A stretch of DNA of 15,850 nucleotides. It comes from an uncultured Eubacterium sp. GTDB lineage: Bacteria; Bacillota; Clostridia; Lachnospirales; Lachnospiraceae. The position numbers and the translations under genes were made by a program. Each line of letters starts with the position of its first letter. Position 1 is the stretch's first letter. The notes beneath the pieces were generated by a model. That model did no database searches and had not been told where the DNA came from. It saw nothing but the letters and a program-made list of their open reading frames with translations. Location: assembly GCA_910586045.1 (NCBI GenBank), contig CAJUIH010000088.1, positions 1 through 15,850 on the forward strand, read 5' to 3'. Of the stretch, positions 8,710 through 15,028 are shown in pieces.

Positions 8710-8795
8710 AAGGGTAAAATTTCTGTATGGCGCGCAGATCCGGTCCGGTATCCGGCCCCATATACCTTTCTGTATAGTTGGACTTGAAAAGTCAC
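8710..8795 (-). other. tex 5' untranslated leader
   Basis: This is the expected leader between the tex promoter and its ATG, about 85 bases. In the RNA sense it holds a small hairpin (TATAC, six-base loop, GTATA), then three CCGG tetramers within about 15 bases that can pair in alternative ways. It has no recognisable ribosome site near the ATG. No known riboswitch consensus is recognised. Confidence 0.4.
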
Positions 8796-8801
8796 GGGTT
8801 T

Positions 8802-8830
8802 ATTATACTGAAAAGAAAAGGAAGTGTAAA
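8802..8830 (-). promoter_or_regulatory. Sigma-A type promoter for tex
   Basis: Read on the minus strand: TTTACA (8830-8825), a 17-base spacer, then a perfect TATAAT (8807-8802). This is one mismatch from full consensus with ideal spacing, and it is oriented toward tex. It lies just after the end of the DUF2752 gene, so tex can be expressed independently of it. Confidence 0.8.
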
Positions 8831-8857
8831 GCGGCCGGCATTGTTTTTTTTACGGCT

Positions 8858-9307
8858 TCATGTTATACTATGCGAAAAATTGCGCACAAGAAAATGTAAA
8901 ATCAGGATGACAAGCGCGGCCCATGCATAGCCGTTGCGGTAGCGCATGCCGATCGGAACCTTTTTATGGCTGAGCCGTTCGATGGACTGGGATCCCATAA
9001 AATACAAATAAACCGCGGCGGCGTAAGGCACCAGGGGATGGTAAAAAAAGGACGCCGCAAGATGGCCGCGAAACAGTGCGCGCACGGCCCGCGTGCCGCC
9101 GCAGCCCGGGCAGTAATAGCCGGTCAGCCGATAAAACGGGCAGGGCGGAAATATCGTGATGCGGCTAAGCTTAGGGAAAAAGGTGCAGGCAGCCCAATAA
9201 CCTGATACGCACAAGAATAACAGCAGGCCGATGCAATAGAGCACGTCCTCCGTCGTTTTTTTGTCTTTGTTGTTTTCATATTGTTTTTTCGTCATTTTAT
9301 TTTCCAT
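8858..9307 (-). CDS. DUF2752 family membrane protein
   Basis: A 149-residue membrane protein. It carries the DUF2752 signature at about residues 55-75: a first Cys (PPCPFYRLTG) followed by YYCPGCGGTRA, then LFRGHLAASFFYHPL. Three hydrophobic segments lie at about 21-43, 88-107 and 126-142. The function of the family is unknown; the paired cysteines next to the membrane suggest metal or redox chemistry, but that is only inference. The frame stays open far upstream across the opposite gene, but that part is antisense to a conserved protein, so I start at the ATG at 9307 (MENKMTKKQ). The ribosome site is weak (AAGAAAGA directly before the ATG) and the next Met (9295) is possible. Confidence 0.8.
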   Translation of the reverse strand: MENKMTKKQYENNKDKKTTEDVLYCIGLLLFLCVSGYWAACTFFPKLSRITIFPPCPFYRLTGYYCPGCGGTRAVRALFRGHLAASFFYHPLVPYAAAVYLYFMGSQSIERLSHKKVPIGMRYRNGYAWAALVILILHFLVRNFSHSIT

Positions 9308-9330
9308 TCTTTCTTGTTTTATGATATAAT
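9301..9330 (+). promoter_or_regulatory. Extended -10 promoter for the 9390-15709 gene set
   Basis: A perfect TATAAT at 9325-9330 is preceded by TG one base upstream (TGATATAAT), an extended -10. A weak -35 (TTTCCA, 9301-9306) sits 18 bases upstream. The start would be near 9337, about 50 bases before the first gene. No other comparably strong promoter is seen before ispD. Confidence 0.65.
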
Positions 9331-9389
9331 AAACTGCAAAACAGCAAGATAGGATGATTATAACATAATTTGACTGGGAGGGAAAATTT

Positions 9390-9893
9390 ATGATGATAGG
9401 TGCAATTTCAAACGCGTATGACCCGTATCCGGCGCAGGCAGGCAGGGGCGCGGCAAACGCGGGACGGGCAGGTATGGCAAAACAAGGTTCGCTGGGCGGC
9501 GGCGGCAAAGTAAAGAAAGGGTATCGTTCTTCTCCGGAAGACTGCGAGACATGCAAAGAGCGCAAATACCAGGATGGTTCCAATGAATCCGACGTTTCAT
9601 TTAAGGCGCCGGGGCATATTTCGCCGGAGGCATCCGCTTCTGCGGTAATGGCACATGAACAGCAGCATGTTTCCAATGCATACCAGAAAGCGGCCGAAAA
9701 AGGCGGAGAAGTCGTCTCCTGCAGCGTATCGCTGCGCACGGCGGTCTGCCCGGAGTGCGGGACCGTTTACGTATCCGGCGGAAAGACCAACACGGCGATT
9801 TCTTATACAGACGAAACCAACCCTTATCAGAAAGACAAAAAAGCACAGGATGCCATCCGGTATACGGGCGCAAATATAGATTATGCGGCTTAG
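9390..9893 (+). CDS. Putative zinc-metalloprotease-like HExxH protein (SprA-related family)
   Basis: A 167-residue protein without signal peptide or membrane segment. Residues 1-45 are Gly/Ala-rich and probably disordered. Then come CETC (52-55) with RKYQDGSNESDVSFK, ISPEASASAV, an AHEQQH segment containing HEQQH (89-93) followed by VSNAY, and CPEC (120-123) with GTVYVSGGKT. The HExxH motif and the surrounding HEQQHVSNAY pattern resemble the SprA-related/putative metalloprotease family as I remember it; no member has a well-defined job that I know of. The two CxxC pairs could form a zinc knuckle. A third protein ligand of the HExxH metal is not obvious. GGGAGG seven bases before the ATG supports the start (doubled ATGATG). 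It is first in a long plus-strand gene set. Confidence 0.7.
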   Translation: MMIGAISNAYDPYPAQAGRGAANAGRAGMAKQGSLGGGGKVKKGYRSSPEDCETCKERKYQDGSNESDVSFKAPGHISPEASASAVMAHEQQHVSNAYQKAAEKGGEVVSCSVSLRTAVCPECGTVYVSGGKTNTAISYTDETNPYQKDKKAQDAIRYTGANIDYAA

Positions 9894-9909
9894 AGCGCAA
9901 CGCTCTAGC
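9888..9909 (+). other. Hairpin spanning a stop codon
   Basis: TAGAGCG (9891-9897) and CGCTCTA (9901-9907) form a perfect 7-bp stem with a CAA loop. Two more G-C pairs follow beyond a bulged T. The stop TAG of the HExxH gene is inside the stem. No T run follows, so it is not a normal terminator; it may limit RNA decay or tune expression of the downstream genes. Confidence 0.55.
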
Positions 9910-9929
9910 ACGAACCAGAGAGGATTTCA

Positions 9930-10430
9930 ATGAAAACAGAATTTGATATACAGCTTAAACCCATCGATATGTATCGTTACAATTTATACCATGCATATAC
10001 TTCCGCAAGCGGGTATCTTGCGTTTCTTGCGGCAGCGATTGCTTTTGCGGGCGCGGCGCGCACATGGGGCAAAGTTACGTTATCGTATACCGTGCTGTAT
10101 CTGGCCCTGGGGGTGGTTCTGCTGCTGTATACGCCGGTATCTTTGTACCTGCGCTCCAAGCAGCAGGTGGAGGGTTCGCCGGTTTTGAAACACACGCTGC
10201 ATTATGTGATGGATGACACCGGTGTTACGACTTCACAGGGTGAGGCAAGCTCGACGCTTAGGTGGGACCAGGTTTACCGGGTCGTGGCGACCAGGCATAA
10301 TATCTTAGTTTGTATCAATCCGCGCAACGCGTTTATTATACCAAGGGATCAGGTGACGGGCGAATATGGGCGGATCCGGGAAATCGCAAAAAACCATTTG
10401 GAAAAATACCGGTTTAAAATGAAAGAATAG
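9930..10430 (+). CDS. YcxB-like membrane protein
   Basis: A 166-residue protein with two membrane segments at about 25-43 and 50-71, then a cytoplasmic C-terminal domain (about 90-160) with the YcxB-like pattern: YVMDDTGVTT, TLRWDQVYRVV, TRHNILVCINPRNAFIIPRDQV. The family is widespread in Firmicutes and its function is unknown. A GAGAGGA ribosome site precedes the ATG. tsaE begins nine bases after its stop, and the TAGGAG covering that stop is the tsaE ribosome site, so the genes are co-transcribed. Confidence 0.8.
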   Translation: MKTEFDIQLKPIDMYRYNLYHAYTSASGYLAFLAAAIAFAGAARTWGKVTLSYTVLYLALGVVLLLYTPVSLYLRSKQQVEGSPVLKHTLHYVMDDTGVTTSQGEASSTLRWDQVYRVVATRHNILVCINPRNAFIIPRDQVTGEYGRIREIAKNHLEKYRFKMKE

Positions 10431-10439
10431 GAGTTTGGG

Positions 10440-10877
10440 ATGGAGGTTTATGAAACATATTCCGCGCAGGAAACCGCGGCGCTTGCACAAAAGATTGCGC
10501 AGGACGCGAAACCGGGCAGTGTATATGCGCTGGTTGGGGATCTGGGCGTTGGAAAAACCGTTTTTACACAGGGGGCTGCGCAGGGGCTTGGCATAAAGGA
10601 ACCGATTTGCAGCCCTACGTTTACGATCGTGCAGGTATACGAAAGCGGGCGGATGCCGTTTTACCATTTTGACGTATACCGTATTGGCGATATTGAGGAA
10701 ATGGAGGAAATCGGATACGAGGATTATTTTTACGGAAATGGTTTTACGATCGTTGAATGGGCTGATTTAATCGCAGATCTGATGCCGCCGTCCTGTCAGA
10801 AAATTACGATTGAAAAAGATTTGGAAAAAGGATTTGCCTACCGTCGGATTCGGGTGGAAAATGGGGGATTGCCATGA
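10440..10877 (+). CDS. tsaE: tRNA t6A37 biosynthesis ATPase TsaE
   Basis: A 145-residue P-loop ATPase: Walker A GDLGVGKT at 33-40, then CSPTFTIV (57-64), the conserved HFDVYRI (76-82) and VEWAD (105-109). TsaE binds the TsaB-TsaD pair and recharges it between rounds of threonylcarbamoyl transfer to A37 of ANN-decoding tRNAs. Its stop overlaps the tsaB start by four bases (ATGA), typical of coupled translation, and the partner genes tsaB and tsaD lie downstream in the same set. Confidence 0.96.
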   Translation: MEVYETYSAQETAALAQKIAQDAKPGSVYALVGDLGVGKTVFTQGAAQGLGIKEPICSPTFTIVQVYESGRMPFYHFDVYRIGDIEEMEEIGYEDYFYGNGFTIVEWADLIADLMPPSCQKITIEKDLEKGFAYRRIRVENGGLP

Positions 10878-12052
10878 AAATTTTAGCAATAGACAGTTCG
10901 GGCCTGGTTGCCAGCGCAGCCATCGTGGAGGACGACGTCCTTTTGGCGGAATATACGATTCACCACAAAAAAACACATTCGCAGACACTTCTTCCAATGA
11001 TTGATGAAATAGTACGAATGCTGTCGATTGATTTAGCGGAGCTGGACGCGATTGCGGTAGCCGGCGGGCCGGGTTCTTTTACCGGGCTGCGCATTGGTTC
11101 CGCGACGGCAAAAGGACTTGGCTTTGCGTTAGATAAACCGTTAATCCAGATCCCGACCGTAGACGGGCTTGCTTACAATCTGGCGGGGTGCGGCATGCTT
11201 GTATGCCCGCTTATGGATGCCAGGAGGAATCAGGTCTATACCGGACTGTACGCGTTTGAGGGATATCAGATGCATACGCTGATCGCGCAGTGTGCGGTCG
11301 GAATAGAGGAAATCATCGAAAAAGTCAATGAAAAGGAACGCGCAGTGACATTTTTAGGAGACGGGGCAGCCGTATATGCTTCCTATATCAAGGAACACTG
11401 CAGCGTGCCGTTTACTTTTGCGCCGGCGCACCTGGACAAACAGCGCGCATCTGCGGTAGCTGCGCTTGCGGTAGAATATTACCGTGCGGGCAGGCTGCAG
11501 GACGCGGCGGCGCATCGTCCGGAATATCTGCGTTTGTCGCAGGCAGAGCGCGAGCGGCTGGCCAAAAAATCTGCCGATTTTACAATAGAAATCCGGCGCA
11601 TGCAAGAAGGGCAGGCGGAACAGGCGGCCGCACTCGAAGCGCAGGTGTTTTCTGTCCCATGGTCCGCGCAGGCGTTTACGGATGCGCTTCGTTTGGACCA
11701 TACGTTATTTTATACTGCGTTTGTAAACGGAAATTTTGCCGGTTACTGCGGGATGTATCTTGCGGCGGATGAAGGGGAGATTACGAATGTGGCGGTCGCC
11801 CCTGCCTACCGAAGACGCCAGGTTGCGCGGTCCCTGCTCGCGAAGCTGTTTGCGGATGCTGCCCAAAAAGGTGTGCGCCGGATCTTTCTTGAGGTACGCA
11901 GGTCAAATCAGGCGGCCATTTATTTATACCAAAAAATGGGTTTTGTTTCGTCCGGCGTACGTCACAATTTTTATCAGGATCCGACGGAGGATGCACTGGT
12001 CATGCGCTGTCAGGCCGGATGGACGGCTGACGGGGCAAATAGCAGTGTTTAG
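10874..12052 (+). CDS. tsaB-rimI: Bifunctional TsaB / RimI-type N-acetyltransferase fusion
   Basis: A 392-residue fusion. Residues 1 to about 230 are TsaB, the dimerisation partner of TsaD in t6A synthesis: ILAIDSS at 3-9, the H35SQTLLP segment, and AGGPGSFTGLRIG at 63-75. Residues about 236-380 are a GNAT acetyltransferase of the RimI type (N-terminal alanine acetylation of ribosomal protein S18): EITNVAVAP at 302-310, LEVRRSN with Glu340, and LYQKMGF with Tyr352. The 12-residue spacing of Glu and Tyr matches the E. coli RimI catalytic pair. One feature is odd: the acetyl-CoA loop, normally R/Q-x-x-G-x-G/A, reads RRRQVA (313-318) with Gln where Gly is expected. Such fusions are known in Clostridia, in which tsaB and rimI are otherwise adjacent genes. 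Confidence 0.95.
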   Translation: MKILAIDSSGLVASAAIVEDDVLLAEYTIHHKKTHSQTLLPMIDEIVRMLSIDLAELDAIAVAGGPGSFTGLRIGSATAKGLGFALDKPLIQIPTVDGLAYNLAGCGMLVCPLMDARRNQVYTGLYAFEGYQMHTLIAQCAVGIEEIIEKVNEKERAVTFLGDGAAVYASYIKEHCSVPFTFAPAHLDKQRASAVAALAVEYYRAGRLQDAAAHRPEYLRLSQAERERLAKKSADFTIEIRRMQEGQAEQAAALEAQVFSVPWSAQAFTDALRLDHTLFYTAFVNGNFAGYCGMYLAADEGEITNVAVAPAYRRRQVARSLLAKLFADAAQKGVRRIFLEVRRSNQAAIYLYQKMGFVSSGVRHNFYQDPTEDALVMRCQAGWTADGANSSV

Positions 12053-12097
12053 CGCAATAGCCAGCAATTCCCGCTGTACGCCGCTGCTGCGGTTTAG

Positions 12098-12117
12098 TAT
12101 ACTGTTTGCAGAACAGT
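12098..12117 (+). promoter_or_regulatory. Possible -10 element and hairpin in the 113-base gap after tsaB-rimI
   Basis: TATACT (12098-12103) is one mismatch from a -10 box, but the matching -35 is poor (TGTACG at 12075-12080). It overlaps a 6-bp hairpin ACTGTT (12101-12106) / AACAGT (12112-12117) with a five-base loop. It may be an internal promoter for the small four-Cys gene and rnz, or a processing site. The rest of the gap (12053-12165) shows no reading frame and no terminator. Confidence 0.25.
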
Positions 12118-12165
12118 TGACCAATTGCACACAAGCTTGGTGCGTCACCAGCCGGGAGGGAACAG

Positions 12166-12384
12166 ATGAAAGTATATTGTAATTGCTGCGGAAAAGAGAT
12201 TGTGGGAACCGAAGATACAAAAGCCGAAATGGAAGATTATGTGATAATTGAAAAAAGCTGGGGATATTTTTCTAAGAAAGACGGGATTCGTCATAAAATT
12301 CGTGTATGTGAATCCTGCTATGACAAATGGATAAAAACATTTGCCCTGCCTCTGCAGGAAGTGGAAGAGCGGGAATTGCTATGA
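12166..12384 (+). CDS. Small conserved four-cysteine protein, probably zinc-binding
   Basis: A 72-residue soluble protein. CNCCGKE gives Cys5 and Cys8 as a CxxC pair (Cys7 between them), and VCESCYDKW gives Cys48 and Cys51 as the second, a zinc-ribbon arrangement. The middle (SWGYFSKKDGIRHK) is polar and aromatic. I recognise it only as a type of small hypothetical protein seen in Lachnospiraceae; its function is unknown. A strong GGGAGGG five bases before the ATG supports translation. Its place between tsaB-rimI and rnz hints at a link with tRNA or translation, by context only. Confidence 0.75.
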   Translation: MKVYCNCCGKEIVGTEDTKAEMEDYVIIEKSWGYFSKKDGIRHKIRVCESCYDKWIKTFALPLQEVEERELL

Positions 12385-12418
12385 CCAGCTTGGATTGAAC
12401 TAGATGGAAGGTGTAAAA

Positions 12419-13330
12419 ATGTTGGATGTTTGTTTGCTTGGCACTGCAGGTATGATGCCGCTGCCTTACCGTTACCTGACGTCCCTGATGACCAGATACA
12501 ACGGCAGCAGCCTTATGGTTGACTGCGGGGAGGCCACGCAGATGGCGGTAAAAAAGGCAGGCTGGAGTTTTCATCCGATTGATGTGATCTGTTTTACCCA
12601 TTATCACGCGGATCATATCAGCGGCCTGCCGGGGCTGCTTTTGACGATGGGGAACGCGGAACGTACACAGCCGCTGACGTTGATTGGGCCGAAAGGTTTG
12701 AAACGGGTGGTATCGGCGCTTCGCGTGATCGCGCCGGAGCTTCCGTTTGAGGTCCGGTGTGTGGAATTGGCGCAGGAAGAACAGGTCCTGCGTCTGCATG
12801 GGTATAAAATAACCGCGTTTATGGTAAAGCATAATGTGACCTGCTATGGGTATACATTGGAAATCGAGCGCCAGGGGCGTTTTCACGTAGAGCAGGCAGT
12901 GAAACTGGATCTTCCGCAGCGATATTGGGGGATCCTGCAGAAAGGGACAGATGTGGAATACGGCGGCAGGATCATTACGCCGGACCTGGTTATGGGTCCG
13001 CCGCGCAAAGGGATTAAGCTGACGTATTGTACGGATACCCGCCCTGCGGAGGCATTGGTAAAAAATGCCGCCGGATCGGACCTTTTGATCTGCGAGGGGA
13101 TGTATGCGGAAAAGGAAAAACTGGCAAAAGCCAGACAATACAAACATATGACTTTTTACGAAGCCGCACAGGTGGCAAAAGAAGCCGGTGTAAAAGAGCT
13201 ATGGCTGACCCATTTTTCACCCTCGCTGGTCCGGGCGGAGGACTATATGCCAGCGGTGCGGGAAATCTTTGCGAATGCGCATTTGGGCAGGGATGGGAAA
13301 ATGATAGAAATGAATTTTGAGGAAGGCTGA
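12419..13330 (+). CDS. rnz: Ribonuclease Z (tRNA 3' processing endonuclease)
   Basis: RNase Z cuts precursor tRNAs after the discriminator base so CCA can be added. The 303-residue metallo-beta-lactamase fold shows HYHADH at 61-66 (the HxHxDH zinc motif), His138 (VKHNV), Asp206 (CTDTRP) and His265 (LTHFSPS), all expected metal ligands, plus the RNase Z-typical MGPPRKG before the CTDTRP strand. I start at ATG 12419 because GGAAGG lies seven bases upstream; an in-frame ATG at 12404 has no ribosome site. The region usually forming the exosite arm (about 153-185) lacks an obvious Gly-Pro turn, so tRNA docking may vary. Confidence 0.93.
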   Translation: MLDVCLLGTAGMMPLPYRYLTSLMTRYNGSSLMVDCGEATQMAVKKAGWSFHPIDVICFTHYHADHISGLPGLLLTMGNAERTQPLTLIGPKGLKRVVSALRVIAPELPFEVRCVELAQEEQVLRLHGYKITAFMVKHNVTCYGYTLEIERQGRFHVEQAVKLDLPQRYWGILQKGTDVEYGGRIITPDLVMGPPRKGIKLTYCTDTRPAEALVKNAAGSDLLICEGMYAEKEKLAKARQYKHMTFYEAAQVAKEAGVKELWLTHFSPSLVRAEDYMPAVREIFANAHLGRDGKMIEMNFEEG

Positions 13331-13373
13331 TGGATCGGACAAAGATTTTGCATGCGGAAAGGAGGAATCGTTT

Positions 13374-13949
13374 ATGAAGGCAAATCTGAAAAGGATCGTG
13401 ATTGCGGTTATCATGGCGGCGTTGATTGGCAGATACTACTATTATCTGACCAGCAGGGATACCAGGACGGCGGAAGATGACGTAGAGGTTACACAGCTTC
13501 AGAAAGTATTGTCAAAGCAGTTGGATGTCGCTTATCCGCCTACGCCGAGGGAAGTTGTAAAATTTTATAACCGCATTATCGAATGTGCGTACGGCAGCGA
13601 GTACAATCAGGATCAGTTCGGCCAGCTTATGGCGCAGGCCCGAATGCTGATGGATGAGGAGCTTTTGCAGAATAATCCGCAGGAAGATTACAAGAACAGG
13701 TTCCAAGAGGAGGTTGCCCTGTATAAGGAGCATAAACGAACGATTTTAAATACCACCATCTGTGATTCGGATGAAGTTACGTTTGATGAAATAAAAGGGC
13801 GCAAATGCGCGTTTGTACTGGCTACCTATTTTATGAAAGACGGCAGTGACGATTTTTTACGGACGTATCAAAAATACCTGCTGCGTCAGGATGACAGCGG
13901 CAATTGGAAGATTCTGGCATACCATACAACGGATGTGGAAGAGGGATGA
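13374..13949 (+). CDS. Membrane-anchored conserved protein of unknown function (DUF6715-like)
   Basis: A 191-residue protein: a basic N-terminus, one hydrophobic segment at about 8-25 ending in the aromatic run YYYYL, then a hydrophilic domain placed outside by the positive-inside rule. It lacks a lipobox. The domain is mostly helical (about 55-125, PPTPREVVKFYNRIIE), then a beta part with CAFVLATYF and GNWKILAYHT, a pattern reminiscent of small NTF2-like or transport-accessory domains. The YYYYL-type N-terminus recalls DUF6715 proteins of Lachnospiraceae; this is from memory and not verified. The ATG at 13374 is preferred over one 57 bases upstream because AAAGGAGG stands just before it. The stop overlaps an ATG in the tsaD frame, but tsaD itself starts later. 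Confidence 0.75.
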   Translation: MKANLKRIVIAVIMAALIGRYYYYLTSRDTRTAEDDVEVTQLQKVLSKQLDVAYPPTPREVVKFYNRIIECAYGSEYNQDQFGQLMAQARMLMDEELLQNNPQEDYKNRFQEEVALYKEHKRTILNTTICDSDEVTFDEIKGRKCAFVLATYFMKDGSDDFLRTYQKYLLRQDDSGNWKILAYHTTDVEEG

Positions 13950-13952
13950 TAC

Positions 13953-13969
13953 AGGAGGGGGCATCATTG
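13953..13969 (+). promoter_or_regulatory. Strong ribosome site deciding a TTG start for tsaD
   Basis: AGGAGG (13953-13958, extended by three G) stands eight bases before TTG 13967. The in-frame ATG at 13946 has its GGAAGAGGG directly abutting it, too close to use. The TTG start gives MSSGQDVKILAIESSCDET, the usual TsaD N-terminus and length. Confidence 0.8.
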
Positions 13970-14992
13970 AGCAGCGGACAGGATGTAAAAATACTGGCGA
14001 TTGAAAGTTCCTGTGATGAAACAGCGGCGGCAGTTGTTGTAAACGGCAGGGATGTCAGGTCGAATATTATTTCTTCGCAGATTGACATACATACTTTATA
14101 TGGGGGAGTCGTGCCTGAAATTGCATCACGCAAACATATAGAGAGAATCAACCAGGTGATTGCCAAAGCATTGGAGACGGCGCAGATGCCGCTTGATCAG
14201 ATCGATGCGGTTGCCGTTACTTATGGGCCGGGACTGGTAGGAGCGCTGTTAGTCGGGGTAGCGGAAGCCAAAGCGATTGCTTATGCCAGAAAGCTGCCTC
14301 TGATCGGCGTGCATCATATTGAGGGGCATATTAACGCCAATTATATCGAAAATAAAGAGTTAAAGCCGCCGTTTTTATGTTTGGTAGTATCCGGCGGCCA
14401 TACCCATCTGGTGCAGGTAAAAGATTACGGTGTGTATGAAGTGGTCGGCAGGACCAGGGACGATGCTGCGGGCGAAGCTTTTGATAAAGTGGCAAGGGCA
14501 ATGGGCCTGGGGTATCCGGGCGGGCCAAAAATCGAGCAGGCGTCTTATCGCGGCGATGCGGACGCGATTTTCTTTCCGCGCGCGAAAGTCGGCGGAAGCG
14601 AATTTGATTTTTCGTTCAGCGGCCTGAAATCCGCAGTCTTAAACTTTATAAACGGGTGCAGGATGAAAAATATACCCGTCGCACCGGAAGATTTGGCGGC
14701 TTCCTTTCAAAAAGCGGTTGTTGACGTACTGGTGGAACATACGATGCATGCGGCGCAGCAGTACCATGCGGATCAACTGGCCATAGCCGGCGGCGTCGCA
14801 TCGAACCAGGTCTTGCGCAGCAGTATGGAAGCGGCCTGCAGGGAACAAGGGATTCGGTTTTATTATCCGTCCCCGGTATTATGTACGGATAACGCGGCGA
14901 TGATCGGTACGGCGGCCTATTATAGTTTTTTGGCAGGCAGACGGGATGACTGGACGTTAAACGCGGTACCGAATTTGAAGCTGGGTAAGTAA
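13967..14992 (+). CDS. tsaD: tRNA N6-adenosine threonylcarbamoyltransferase TsaD
   Basis: With the TTG start the protein has 341 residues, the family norm. It transfers threonylcarbamoyl from TC-AMP to A37 of ANN-decoding tRNAs, together with TsaB and TsaE. Visible motifs are AIESSCDET at 11-19, YGGVVPEIASRKH (45-57), the metal pair in HIEGH (His117 and His121), VSGGHTH (141-147), FSFSGLKSA (216-223), AGGVASN (274-280) and CTDNAAMIG with metal ligand Asp308. It is encoded 17 bases after the preceding membrane-anchored protein and far from tsaB, with rnz and two small genes between. Confidence 0.97.
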   Translation: MSSGQDVKILAIESSCDETAAAVVVNGRDVRSNIISSQIDIHTLYGGVVPEIASRKHIERINQVIAKALETAQMPLDQIDAVAVTYGPGLVGALLVGVAEAKAIAYARKLPLIGVHHIEGHINANYIENKELKPPFLCLVVSGGHTHLVQVKDYGVYEVVGRTRDDAAGEAFDKVARAMGLGYPGGPKIEQASYRGDADAIFFPRAKVGGSEFDFSFSGLKSAVLNFINGCRMKNIPVAPEDLAASFQKAVVDVLVEHTMHAAQQYHADQLAIAGGVASNQVLRSSMEAACREQGIRFYYPSPVLCTDNAAMIGTAAYYSFLAGRRDDWTLNAVPNLKLGK

Positions 14993-15028
14993 CTGCTGAC
15001 AATCGAGAGGATGGGAGATAGGCGGATT

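Noticed and set aside
8858..9739. Long 293-codon minus-strand frame reaching over the HExxH gene
   Set aside because: Only the last 149 codons encode a recognisable DUF2752 protein. The upstream part is antisense to a conserved plus-strand gene with a good ribosome site and has low-complexity composition.
12081..12095. CCGC-TGCT-GCGG followed by TTT as a terminator after tsaB-rimI
   Set aside because: The stem is only four base pairs and the T run three bases; downstream genes are probably transcribed through it.
12272..13147. 291-codon minus-strand frame over rnz
   Set aside because: It is antisense to rnz with all its metal-binding motifs; the His/Arg/Gln-rich composition is typical of a shadow frame.
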